Source of the DNA: Collybiopsis luxurians FD-317 M1 | Lineage: Eukaryota > Basidiomycota > Agaricomycetes > Agaricales > Omphalotaceae | Direction: 5' to 3' | Assembly: GCA_000827265.1 (NCBI GenBank) | Contig: KN834807.1 | Span: 1-40,141 of the forward strand | Length of the DNA stretch: 40,141 bases | Notes under the pieces: model-generated | What the model saw: the letters and a program-made list of their open reading frames with translations, nothing else | The model's database searches: none | What the model was told of the DNA's origin: nothing | Position numbers and translations under genes: made by a program | Shown: one piece after another, positions 11,566 through 22,204 of the stretch | How the letters are laid out: the number at the start of each line of letters is the position of its first letter | How positions within the stretch are numbered: position 1 is the stretch's first letter

Positions 11566-11779
11566 CATTGAGGAAGAAAATTAGAATGCATTGTGCAATA
11601 TAAAATACTTCATATTCAATACCAAATAAACTTAACCAAATTGACCAAAGGAAAATTATCCAAATCATTACAAAAACCCATTCCAGTCTCCATTATCTGC
11701 CACTCACACTGTCATCATAACTGTGAATTTTCTCTGCAACTACTATGAAATACTGGGACCATCACTTTAACAACCATAA
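11566..11779. promoter_or_regulatory. candidate shared promoter between genes A and I
   Basis: About 214 bases separate the first methionine of gene A on minus from the first methionine of gene I on plus, so the two would be divergently transcribed from one interval. No clear TATA box is seen. Function is inferred from layout only. Confidence 0.3.
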
Positions 11780-12295
11780 ATGAATACCAGCACAACAAAT
11801 TACATACTGAACAGCACCAGTGCCACTGAACTGCCACCACAAATCCCACTGCTCTCTGAACCAATCTGCTGGTCACCAACCACCAGCTCTGAATGGGCCT
11901 CTGAGTACATATCCAATTTAAATAACATATATGAACTCATCTTTCAATCCATGTACCAATACAACAATCCCTCTCAACTGGCATATGAAATTGTAATACT
12001 CTCTGAACAAGAAAGGTCAGTAATAATTAATATGTTGATCCTCTGGTTATTTCCTGACTCCATCTAGGAACTCTATATCACCAGCAAGGAAACAGTACCT
12101 TGATAAATAAACAACATATAACTTCCATTGTAACCAGGTTCTACATTTATTAGATCCATTTACAAAACATTGCTGGAAGCACATATGAATGACTTACATG
12201 ATGCATTTGAACAGCAAGCATCTCAAAAATACCAGCAGCCAGCTAAAACACTAACACCTTCTGCTCCATATACAGAAACAGTTTATGGCAAATAG
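11780..12295 (+). pseudogene. gene I: short decayed gene divergent from gene A
   Basis: Exon 1 is 95 codons (11780-12067), beginning MNTSTTNYIL and rich in Ser, Thr, Asn and Tyr. A second exon follows a CCAG acceptor at 12138 and runs to a stop at 12293-12295; it holds a helix-like LLEAHMNDLHDAFEQQ segment. The exon 1 carboxy end and the intron between them are unclear. I do not recognise the product. It could continue into an open stretch at 12362-12586, but the opposite strand is open there too. Confidence 0.4.
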
Positions 12296-12789
12296 ACCCA
12301 ACTGATATGAATGTGAGTATCATAAAACCACAAACTAAGTACTGCACCTCTAATTAGCCACTTGAACCAGATGTTTGTGAAATACAACCATCCCATGCTT
12401 GCAAAGGTTACATTATCCACAATAATGAATATACTTTTCCCACCTGTTCATAACAGACCAAAGCAGCAAAAATGGTATACAAAATCCAAAAGAAAAGATA
12501 TATACTCACTCAGCTCAGACATATTGTATATATGCAACAATGCCCTTTCATTCTCTGCCACACTGATGAATGTAAATAAAGAATGAAAGATTGCAATCTA
12601 CACTCAACAAATCCAAAAGCTCACCATAAGTAACTCCTATAATAAACTCAAACTAGCTGATTTCAGAAAAATGCCATTTCACTCTTGCCATATTGAACCA
12701 TACTCAATGTCATAACTTGTACATAAATATGCATAATTACTAGCTCCTGTTTCAAACTGAGTGGCAGACATGATCAAACAAAGTGCTGA
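12296..12789. other. degenerate stretch, no clear gene
   Basis: An open stretch on plus (12362-12586) and one on minus overlap, and neither has a convincing domain. The right end grades into the copia-B integrase remnant. Nothing else is seen. Confidence 0.35.
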
Positions 12790-13920
12790 CCTACACAGTA
12801 GTCCTTAATAAAGATACATTTCTCCATATGCTATCCCAAAGCTTCCCATTTACCTTTTTGCACATGAATATAAGCTATACATCCTCAGACCCATAAATAA
12901 TCAACTTTTGGTTTCTCATTATACCAGCACTCATATGGTGTAGAGTCAGGAACAGCAGATGTAGGACAACAATTCCAAACATGAACAAGTGCAGTCAGAC
13001 ATTCTGCTCAAAATGTCTTTGGTAAACCTGATTCATTCAGCACTGTTGTTAGCCTTTCTGCCAATGTTCTATTTGCCCTTTCAGACACTCCATTCTGCTC
13101 AGCCCTATTCCTTGAAATCTTTTAGACTGCAATTTCATATTCTTTACAGAAAGCAATAAATTCATATTTTCTGCCCAAGCTTTAAACTGCTTAAAGACAG
13201 ATGTTTCACTTTTTTTCTTCATTAGAAGTACAGCTCTAAAATGTATATAATCATTAATAAAGGTTACCCAATATCAGTAACCACTATGAGAGGTAACACC
13301 AACATCATGAACATCAGAATGAACCAATTTTAGTGAAGCCTTGGCTCAAATATGAGAACTAGGAAATGAATTGGCATGCATCTTTCCAGCTAAACATGGT
13401 TTGCAGATTGGGTCCAGCATTGCTTTAGAATCAAGTTTAAAACCCTCAACCAACTCCTCTTTACACATTTTCTGTACATCATGCAAATTGCAATGAAAGA
13501 AGTGTCTATGCTACAGCTCCAAGTTTAGAGGCAAAGTAGACACAACATGAACACTTTCACAAAAAGTACTAACTGTATGTCCATTCAAGTAACCAACTAA
13601 TCTATCATTAATTGATGCAGTATTATTAAGAAAAAATTCCATAAAATTTCTATTTTGTGAACATGAAAGCCTCTATGCTTAATTAAGTAAAGAACCAAAA
13701 GAGGATTATTATTTAATGCAGAAACATGCAGTACTCTAGTAAATTCAACATCTCTAACAACTTGTCTTTTAATGATAGGAGAAAACAAAACACTACCAAC
13801 TTCTTCAGAGTAAACTACTCTGTTATCTGCTAGTCAAACTGGAACTCTATAAGGGGTATAATTTTGAATCTAACTTTTATGTGGTATCATATGAGAAGTG
13901 GCGCCAGTGTCTGTATTCCA
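12790..13920 (-). pseudogene. copia-B protease to integrase fragment
   Basis: On minus it starts at the protease site (WNTDTGATSHM, 13918-13885) and passes the GAG-pre-integrase block RDVEFTRVLHV (about 13755). The integrase core follows, with a QNGVSERANRT-type block near 13060. Stops and frameshifts are frequent. It matches the plus-strand protease fragment at 26227-26763, so both come from one family. The right edge meets an LTR-B fragment at 13921 with no natural order, which indicates rearrangement. Confidence 0.8.
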
Positions 13921-14204
13921 TATGTAGTATAGACAAAAGTAGAATAGTTTTAATAGTTGGACTCTGGAGATGAGGAAAAGTTTATGTCATTGAAATATTT
14001 TGACAGGGCACAAAAATATGGACATCTGTTTTCACGCCTCATGCATTTGCATGCAAATAGGACCAAACAGACCCTAATCCTTATATGTCTAGAAAGAGTC
14101 TAGTTGGAATACTCAATTTGTTGACACTATGAGTTACAAACAATCTATTATACAAGATATTATTACCAAACCAAAAATTATTGTGATCTTAACTGTTGCT
14201 GCTT
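13921..14204 (+). repeat. LTR-B fragment, both ends missing
   Basis: It matches LTR-B from the TATGTAGTATAGAC segment onward, lacks about the first 60 bases, and stops before the terminal GAACTTTAACA. It includes the full palindrome ATTTGCATGCAAAT. It is joined directly to an inverted LTR-B fragment. Confidence 0.85.
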
Positions 14205-14316
14205 AACAACTTTTCCCCACCTCCAGAGTTCAACTACTAAAACTATTCTACTTTTGTCTATACCACATATATACATTGTACATGTCCTTCAAAGTGTTTC
14301 AGCACTTCTGTCAACA
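14205..14316 (-). repeat. inverted LTR-B 5' fragment
   Basis: It corresponds to the first third of LTR-B on minus, ending TTCTGTCAACA. It lies back to back with the preceding fragment, giving an inverted joint near 14204. Confidence 0.82.
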
Positions 14317-14642
14317 GATTTAAGGACAAAGTATTTGTATAACTCTATTTTCAATGCCCCTTCTACTGTTCCTTCTCTCTATTGTATCCCAGGTTTTGTT
14401 AGTAGGTTTTTATCAGATAGAGAGAATATCTATTAGCTTATTTCTACTGATCCTGTAACTTATGAGCTTGTATCACAGGGAGCAGTTGAGAGTATTATTC
14501 TGATATATAATAATTGCATTGATAGTATTGACTGTAGTTTTTAACTTTTTTGAAGGTTACTGACTTTTTACTATTTCTTGCTTTACTTTTTAATTTGACA
14601 TATTGTAGGATTGTTTTTTTTATGAGGTTCCTATGCTGTATA
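14317..14642. other. decayed spacer between LTR-B copies
   Basis: About 325 bases. The segment STDPVTYEL on plus near 14440 resembles the integrase-RT linker of copia proteins, but it is too short to assign. Otherwise it is T-rich with no gene seen. Confidence 0.3.
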
Positions 14643-14974
14643 TGTTGAAAGAAGTGCTGAAACACTTCTAAGGACATGTACAATGTGTATATGTAGTATA
14701 GACAAAAGTAGAGTAGTTAAAGATGAGGAAAAGTTTGTATCGTTGGAATATTTTGACAAGGTGCAAAAATGTGGACACCTGTTTTTACTTCTCATATATT
14801 TGCATGCAAATAGGACCAACAGAGCCTTAATTCTTATATGTCTAGAAAGAGTCTAGTTGGAATATTCAATCTATTGACACTATAAGTTACAAACAATCTA
14901 TTGTACAAGTTATTATTATTAAACCAAGACTTGTTGTGATCTTAATCATTGCTGCTGTTGCCTGAACTTTAACA
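14643..14974 (+). repeat. LTR-B, near complete
   Basis: It is 332 bases long, from TGTTGAAAG to TTTAACA, with small internal deletions. The flanks (GTATA and CAAAG) do not match, so it is either old or was not inserted as a clean solo LTR. Confidence 0.88.
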
Positions 14975-15195
14975 CAAAGTGTATTCAGAGACCAATTACA
15001 CTCTGAGATTTCTTGATTAAATATATTAAGATTTTTACAAGGATGTAACATCATATCTTTTCATATCATGCTCTCTGAAAAAGTGGCATTTATCTTATAC
15101 TTCTCTAGCTTCAGCATCTCTAGAATGATTTTACCTGGAATATACACTAGGAACTTCTCCAGAGCATCCAACCAGTTTTTAGTCTTGTCTTGCAT
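14975..15195 (-). pseudogene. decayed exon F of unknown product
   Basis: From a methionine codon at 15195, about 72 codons read on minus with one internal TGA. It includes NWLDALEKFLVYIPGKI and EMLKLEKYKINATF, which look like real protein. It is cut by the LTR-B end at 14974. I do not recognise the family. Confidence 0.4.
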
Positions 15196-15861
15196 TGTGA
15201 TATAGTGGCAGTTCTGCTCCTGCCATGTTTTATATATTCTTTGCCACCAAGTTTAATTTGCTAAGATCTAAAAGTCAAGATCCATATTCCAGAAAGGAAA
15301 AAAACACAACCACTTATGCATTATGCCAGAATCTGGAATTGTTGGTGAATCTACAACAGGGCTAGCCTTATCCAAACTTACTTCTTCAGTCTTTATTGTC
15401 AACAACAAACTTTGTGGTCAGCTCTCAAACTGCCACTAGTCTATGACTCATACCTTGGCCTCCTTCATTCACTTGCAAAATGGGCCTAAAGATGCAGTTT
15501 CACTTGTATCATTCTCAACTTTTCTTTAAGTTTACAATTCAGACATGCATTAAACAACTAAGAACTTTAGTTTATACTTTTTCACTTTTTCCTCAGCCTC
15601 TGGATGAGGCATTGAACAATACAAAAATCAGTCTCAATCTTGCAAAAGTTTTATACTAAAACTTACAATTGATCCAGCTACATCTGTACCTACTTTTCCA
15701 GCATTTTTTTTATAGTCACACCATGTGAATCATTCTGAATTTCAGGTATACTTCCACCCACTCACATTTTGGGGGTATTTGAAAGCAAGGCCTGGGGCTT
15801 GAATGATATATTCCTGAGAATCATCTGCAACTCAATACTCCTCAGTGACTGTATTGAAATG
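15196..15861 (-). other. weak coding traces upstream of exon F
   Basis: Short readable segments occur on minus, such as VSLDKASPVVDSPTIPDSG near 15370, separated by stops and frame changes. They may be further exons of the same lost gene. No clear borders can be placed. Confidence 0.25.
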
Positions 15862-16032
15862 TGTTGAAAGAAGTGCTGAAACACTTCTAAGGACATGTAC
15901 ATTGTGTATATATAGTATAGACAAAAGTAGAATAGTTTTAGTAGTTGGACTCTGGAGATGGGGAAAAGTTTGTGTCATTGGAATATTTTGGCAGTGCGCA
16001 AAAATGTGGACACCTGTTTTCACACCTCATGT
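15862..16032 (+). repeat. LTR-B 5' half
   Basis: It starts TGTTGAAAG and breaks after CACACCTCATG, where copia-B reverse transcriptase begins abruptly. A deletion from inside the LTR to RT explains the joint. Confidence 0.87.
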
Positions 16033-17069
16033 GGGTGGTCAACTTTATGTGTTATTTTATCTTTGACAGCTATTGATGATTTAGAGTTGCATTCAGTAGA
16101 TATCTCACATGCATTTATAAATAGTGATATTGATACAGAGATTTATATGAAGCAACCAGAGGGATTTAGGCATGGGGGACCAGAAAAAGTATGCAGGTTA
16201 AACAAGTCTCTTTATGGATTAAAGCAGTTGCTCCATCTTTGGAGTAAGGAATTGGCAAGTGTATTTATCTATATGAACACAATGGCCTTAAAGTGATTGT
16301 TCCAGTGTGGGCTGATGATATCACTCTTGCCTCAAAAGATGCTGGTGCAATAGATCATTTTGTAGAAGAATTGAAGAAGCATCTGAAAGTGTGGGACTCA
16401 GATAACACTGAATTTTTGTTAAGCATGGGAATTACTAGAGACAGGAGTATACAAAAGTTATGGCTTAATTCCAAGCAGTATATATATTGAAAACTTGAAG
16501 ACTTTGATATGGCTGATTGCAAACCAGTTGAAATGCCAATAACTTCTGGACACACCTTATCTAAAGCAGACAGTTCCAAAACACTAGCAGAAAAGGAAGA
16601 AATGATGGATATCCCCTATATGAATGCTGTTGGATCCTTGTTGTTTCTGGCCCTAGTAACACATCCTGATATTGCTTATGCCACTAGTGTATTGACATGG
16701 TTCAGCTCTAATCCTGGAATGCATCATTGAATAGCTATAAAGCATGTGTTTCAGTACTTAAAAGAGACTATTGATTTGCAATTGGAATGTAGGCCAGATC
16801 CTGATAACAACAACTTAATCACTGTTCTGTGTGATGTAGATCATAGTGGTAACAAGGACAATGGTAGATCCACTAGTGGGTACATGATTAAGGTTGGATC
16901 AGGAATTGTCAGCTGGTGCAGTAAATTTACAGCCCATAGTGGCATTGTTTACTACAGAAACAGAATTTGTTGCTGCTAATGTGACTGGCAAAGAAATCTG
17001 TGCTATACAGACTCTATTAATGGAATTGGGTTATTTGGTGAAGTCTCTCTCAGATATGTGGGTTGATAA
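16033..17069 (+). pseudogene. copia-B reverse transcriptase and RNase H fragment
   Basis: On plus: AIDDLELHSVDISHAFINSD (RT, near 16065), IYMKQPEGFRHGG, SLYGLKQ, then WADD (the YVDD site, 16308-16319). RNase H follows with DIAYATSVL, VFQYLK and STSGYMIKVGSGIVSWCSK (to about 16925) and then AANVTGKEICAIQTLLMELGY. Frames shift near 16295, 16500 and 16950. It is cut by an inverted LTR-B at 17070. Confidence 0.88.
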
Positions 17070-17403
17070 TGTTAGAGTTCAGGCAACTAAAGCAGCAATG
17101 ATTAATATCACAACAAGTTTTGGTTTGGTAATAATAACTTGTATAATAGATTGTTTGTAACTCATAGTGTCAACAGATTGAGTATTCCAACTAGACTCTT
17201 TCTAGACATATAAGGATTAGGGATCTGTTTGGTCCTATTTGCATGCAAATGCATGAGGCATGAAAACAGGTGTCCACATTTTTGCACCCTGCCAAAATAT
17301 TCCAATGACACAAACTTTTTCACATCTTCAGAGTCCAACTACTAAAACTATTTTACTTTTGTCTATACTACATATACACAGTGTTTCAGCACTTCTTTCA
17401 ACA
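17070..17403 (-). repeat. LTR-B, 3' LTR of the minus copia-B fragment
   Basis: It is 334 bases on minus, with TGTTAGAG at its left and TTTCAACA at its right. The adjoining minus-strand RNase H end at 17404 makes this the natural 3' LTR of that fragment, while the plus-strand RT fragment is cut by it. Confidence 0.87.
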
Positions 17404-18110
17404 ATTACTTGTTCATCAATCCCATCATCTGTCAGAACTTTTTCACCTTTAGCTTTACAAGGGCCTTAGTGAGCATGTCAGCTGCATTGTCTTTTGTTGG
17501 CAGGTATTTAGGCATCAATACTTAGTGTGCTACTTGATCTCAAAGCCAATAGTAGTTTAGATCAAGATGCTTCATTCTATCATGGTACTCAGGATTCTTT
17601 GCAATCTGAATAGCAGACTGATTATCAACCATCATATCTGAGGGAGACTTCACTGAATAACCTAATTCTATTAATAGAGTCTGTATAGCACAGATCTCTT
17701 TACCAGTCGCATTAGTAGCAATAAATTCTGCTTCTGTAGTAGACAATTCACTATGGGCTGTAGTTTACTGCACCAGCTGACAATTCCTGATCCAACTTTA
17801 ATCATGTACCCACTAGTGAATCTACCATTGTCCTTGTTACCACCATGATCTGCATCACACAGAACAGTGGTTAAGTCATTGTTTTAAGGATCTGGTCCAT
17901 ATTCTAACTGCATATCAATAGTCCCTTTTAAGTATTGAAACATATGCTTTACAGCTATCCAATGATGCATTCCAGGATTAGAGCTGAACAGTGCCAATAC
18001 ACTAGTGGCATAAGCAATATCAGGGCATGTTAATAGGGCCAGAAACAATAAAGATCCAACAGCATTTATATAGGGGATATTCATCATCTCTTTCTTTTCT
18101 GCTGGTGTTC
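17404..18110 (-). pseudogene. copia-B RNase H fragment, minus
   Basis: On minus it reads from the AEKKEMMNIPYINAVGSLLF block (about 18110) through the DIAYATSVL, FQYLKGTIDMQLEYG and TTEAEFIATNATGKEIC blocks to the carboxy end of pol and directly into the 3' LTR. It is head to head with a plus-strand copy of the same region at 18111. Confidence 0.87.
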
Positions 18111-18899
18111 GCTGTTGGATCCTTGTTATTTCTGGCCCTATTAACATGCCTTGATATTGCTTATGCCACTAGTGTATTGGCACACTTCAGCTCTAATCCT
18201 GGAATGTGTCATTGGATAACTGTAAAGCATGTATTTCAGTATTTAAAAGGGCAATTGATTTGCAGTTGGAATATGGGCCAGATCCTGATAACAATGACTT
18301 AATCACTATTCTGTGTGATGCAGATCATAGTGGCAACAAGCACAATAGTAGATTCACTACTGATTAAGGTTGGGTCAGGAATTGTCAGCTGGTGCAGTAA
18401 ACTACAGCCCATAGTGACATTGTCTACTACAGAAGCATTTGTTGCTAATGTGACTGGTAAAGAGATTTGTGCCATACAGGCTCTATTAATGAAATTAGGT
18501 TATTTCCTCAGATATGTGGGTTGATAATCAGTCTGCTATTCAGGTTGCAAAGAATCCTAAACACCTGGTAGAATGAAACATCTTGATATAAACTACTATT
18601 GGCTTTGAGATCAAGTAGCACACTGAATGTTAATGCCTAAATACCTGCCAACAGAAGACAATGCAGCTGACATGCTCACTAAGGCCCTTGTAAAGCTTCA
18701 GGTGGAAAAGTTTCAACAGATGATAGGATTGGTGAACAAGTAATGGCCTCCCATGATATTGAGGAATTGAAAGAAGTGTGTCACCAGGGGGCTGTATTGA
18801 TTATAGTAACTACACTTTCTTCTGTGAAAATATGATGAATAGAAGAAGGATTGGATTGAAGGATGTGTGGGATTGAGGAAGTGTTTCATCAGGGGGCTG
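18111..18899 (+). pseudogene. copia-B RNase H fragment, plus, with doubled polypurine tract
   Basis: On plus: AVGSLLFLALLTC, DIAYATSVLAHFSSNPGM, IVSWCSK, NVTGKEICAIQALLMKLGY, then ADMLTKALVKLQ and the end of pol near 18740. Beyond the coding end, a CAGGGGGCTGTATTGA segment occurs twice, near 18785 and near 18890, with about 100 bases between. The second copy abuts an LTR-B start. With 17404-18110 it forms a long inverted repeat. Confidence 0.85.
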
Positions 18900-18991
18900 T
18901 ATTGAAAGAAATGCTGAAATACTTCTAAGGACATGTACAATGTGTATATGTAGTATAGACAAAAGTAAAATAGTTTTAGTAGTTGGACTCT
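18900..18991 (+). repeat. LTR-B 5' fragment
   Basis: It begins TATTGAAAG (the usual TG changed to TA) after the polypurine tract and breaks off after TTGGACTCT. It is the expected start of the 3' LTR of the plus fragment, truncated. Confidence 0.8.
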
Positions 18992-19007
18992 AACCCCTAA
19001 TCAATCC

Positions 19008-19406
19008 TTAACAAGGGACACTTGCCATGAACCATTCAATGACCTTCATCAAATTTTTTTTGATAGTCATCTCCATCTTAAGTATTGAGGTCTTCTCATT
19101 CTGAAAAGTTCCCTAAATAAGAGAGGTGCCCAGATGTTCCAATTTTAAAATGTCACATGATGCAATTGCATTCCTTGTTTGGAAATTAGGCTCAAGAAAC
19201 TGCATGTGACATTACCAAAGATGTCTCTGTTTCTTTATGAATGTATATGTGCTGAACTTTGGATGAAAGTTTTCCATAAAATTCTTGATAACAGAATAGT
19301 CATCATCAACAGTTAGAGCATTCCCCCACTTGTTGCCATTCACAATGTATGTCATGAGTGGTGCACAGTAATTGAGGGCAACTTTTTCCTTTGGGACAAC
19401 TTTTGG
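19008..19406 (-). pseudogene. decayed exon D of unknown product
   Basis: On minus, about 132 codons read from PKVVPKEKVALNYCAPL through NKWGNALTVDDDYSVI to MKVIEWFMASVPC with only two internal stops. The composition looks like real protein (acidic and Lys-rich with spaced Trp, Phe and His). It does not resemble copia or gypsy proteins and I cannot name it. The flanks are LTR-B fragments, so the rest of the gene is gone or displaced. Positions 19407-19635 show no clear gene. Confidence 0.45.
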
Positions 19407-19635
19407 CTATCTGGAGATTTGGACTTAGTGTTTAGTCACAAGCTTGTGGATGATTGTCTAACTTAACAAAAAGAAGACTACTACAGGTTATTCTTGTAGA
19501 TGTAGATTCCTCTCATCCATTGGCCATCTGTGTCTTCATCAAAAAGAGTCACATTAAGCAATTAGCTCTTTGTAGTAAGAACAATACAATCTTAATAGAG
19601 GGTTCTTGGCCCCAGCTCACAATACTTGCTATTAC

Positions 19636-19872
19636 TGTTAAAGTTCAAGCAACTAAAGCAGCAATGATTGAGATCAAGAAGTTTCTGGTTTGGTAATAAT
19701 AACTTGTATAATAGATTGAGTATTTCAACTAGACTTTTTCTAGACATATAAGGATTAGGGGTCTGTTTGGTCCTATTTGCATGCAAATGCATGAGACATG
19801 AAAACAAGTGTCCACATTTTTGCACCCTGCCAAAATATTCCAATGACACAAACTTTTCCCCATCTCCAGAGT
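19636..19872 (-). repeat. LTR-B 3' two thirds, inverted
   Basis: It begins TGTTAAAG and matches LTR-B on minus up to CATCTCCAGAGT, where it stops. It carries ATTTGCATGCAAAT. Coding sequence of exon C starts at once after the break. Confidence 0.85.
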
Positions 19873-20109
19873 GACTAGAGTGTACATTCTGTTTACATGG
19901 AATTGTTAGCACAACATTATGATGAATGTATTAGGGAGGCCAGAGCTTTTTGTTTGCATGCAGTGGTTCAAGATTTACATATTGTCATTTATAGTAAATA
20001 CTCTCCTCAGTGTGAGCTTGCTTTGGCAGTAATGTGATTTTTGATGATCAGATATACTTAGAGAATATTCATTCTTAGCAAAGTGATTTGGAAGGACATT
20101 CATATCTTG
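19873..20109 (+). pseudogene. decayed exon C of unknown product
   Basis: On plus, a 50-codon open stretch includes YMELLAQHYDECIREAR and AVVQDLHIVIYSKYSP. After a frame change it is followed by DDQIYLENIHS and SDLEGHSYL and a GTAAGT donor at 20110. The left end is removed by an LTR-B fragment. The family is not recognised. Positions 20110-20539 hold an AT-rich intron-like stretch with no clear gene. Confidence 0.42.
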
Positions 20110-20539
20110 GTAAGTATTTACATTGACAGTAAAGGGCAGGAGTAGGAAGATGGTAGATCTTTGTCATCATGTGAACAGCATTTTTCTATGTGATGCAGTA
20201 GCTTTTAGTTATAAAGTCTGGTTGGAACCACCATTTTTGCATTTGATATTGTTTTGAGGTGATTTGTTGCAGTATAGGTTATGATTTTGTTAGTTATGGG
20301 TGACAAATGTTTAGTGTGCATTGAGAACATAAGCTTTATGCATATGTATTTGTTATTCAATGAGTGGATGGATTTCTCATTTTAGTATAATTGTATTTCA
20401 AGTATGCTAAGCTTTAATTTATGTCACTTATTAGGCAATATTTATCAGATTCTGGCTGCATGCAAGATTATATATATGTCCATAGTGCCTTGGCATCATA
20501 ATATTAGTTGCTACTTGTATTTTTATCCAACCATGATAA

Positions 20540-22183
20540 TTAAGTCATATCATTGTTCTCAATCTCTTCTTTGCACAACAGCTCCATCTCAGCCTCTGTC
20601 AACTGATCAGCAGTGAATCAATGGAACACAGCTGAAAGTTTTGCTGATGTTACTATTGACAGGCCACATTGAATGAGAGGCCTATCTTTCTCAAAGTATG
20701 GGATGCTCTGCAGGCTTATTGCATGATAATCTTCTGGGCACTGTAGAACAAATGTGTTAGTGTTTGATTGCACTAGAATGTCATAAGCTGCAAGATAGAA
20801 GTGTTTGCCAAATTCTGCTTCTGAGCATTTGCCACTTTTGAGTTGGACAACTGGTGCTGCCCTGAAAGTGGTCCAGGAATAAGCAAATCAATATGGCTGA
20901 CTTTCCCAATGAATAACTTTGTGAAGATTTTACTGTAGCAAATTTTTGAACAAATTGTATTGACTTACCTTGAGTAGTTTTTTGCTATCACACTCAAAGG
21001 TGGAAAAAGTTCTGCATTAGTAAAAGTTATTGGCTTTCAATTAATGTCCACAGTATACTTATGCTCCCTTCCGCCACCATGAATACCTGCATCCATGCAG
21101 TATAGTCCAAATTCTTTTATAAACAACTCCATATCTTCTACAGCTTCATATGGTGCTAATGTTCAAATGAGATTCCAGAATAGTGCAAAGGCAGATGCTG
21201 CTTTATAGCAAAGTAACTTTTCCTCAACCTCTGTCTGCTTTTTGAAAAAGTTTCACACAAAGTTAAATTGCAGTGAGGAGCACAAGTCTGCAGACCAGCC
21301 TGATATAATAATGCATTCACTATCTTCTTTCTATTTGAGTGTAAATATCAGGTCAAAAAAATACAAAAGCTTATTGTTTAACAAATTTTTGTACCCTAAC
21401 ATTTTTCTTTATTGAAACATTTTTTAAAATGATTAAGTTAATCCAGGAAACTAGCTTGGCGCATGTGCAAAAGCCTCTCATCATGATCATTACTATTCTC
21501 CCATTTTTGTCTATAAATTTTGCACTCTCATGTGGTTTAAGATTGTATTGGAGCTTTGCAGCATCCACTATCATCATTGGCCAGCACAGAATGCAAGTAT
21601 CTGCTTGTTTCCCCCAAGTAAGATGCAAATGCTAAAAATCCCAGATATCCCAAGTATCCACTATCCAGTGTCCAAGTGTGGGATATGCAATACTAAGCTT
21701 TTGACTCATATTTCTGATAGGAAGTTTCTGATCTTCACAATAGTGTCTTTTGTCTGCAAATTATTTTGATTGAGCAGAAGCTCTTGAACCAAATTTTGCT
21801 TGTAGGGCTACAGTGCACACAGTTCACACCTTTTCAGGTAGATTCATCTTCTGCTTCCCCAGCCATGCCTTGAATTTCATGATGGACTGCAAAATTGGAA
21901 GTAATGGGAAGTTGGCTTTTAGATATGCATTAATCAGCAACTCATCAGCAGTCTTGTAATTTAGATTGGGATTGCATAGCTCCTGCACAAATTGCTCATT
22001 ATGGCCAATTTAATTGCTCAATCTCTTGAATAGGCAATTTGGCAAAGTAATTGGCATTTAGGATGTTGCTGCATAGGCAAAGGATGCAAGTGCCTACTGG
22101 TGGCACCATTTTTGGCAAATGAGTTGAATTTCCCATGCATTTATCTCACTTTCCTGCTTTTCACTGCCCAGGGTAACCTGAAG
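20540..22183 (-). pseudogene. gene G: decayed multi-exon gene of unknown function
   Basis: Segments on minus: 22183-21714, with MVPPVGTCILCLC then NYKTADELLINAYLKANF and MKFKAWLGKQK; 21628-21390, with HESAKFIDKNGRIVMIMMRG; about 21355-20969, with SECIIISGWSADLC, MELFIKEFGLYCMDAG and FTNAELFPPLSVIAKNYS, ending at a GTAAGT donor; and 20861-20540, with VVQLKSGKCSEAEFGKHFY and DRPLIQCGLSIVTSAKL. Stops are few and mostly TGA, TAA or TAG where Arg or Gln would fit. One frame change lies near 21995. It shares no motif with retrotransposon pol. The CILCLC piece could be a metal-binding turn, but that is speculation. Gene H starts just to its right on the other strand. Confidence 0.5.
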
Positions 22184-22204
22184 TTTTGATTCGAATAGAG
22201 ATTG

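Noticed and set aside
14254..14436. 60-codon open frame on plus starting in an LTR-B fragment
   Set aside because: Its first third is inverted LTR-B; several similar short frames recur in every LTR-B copy and reflect the repeat, not a gene.
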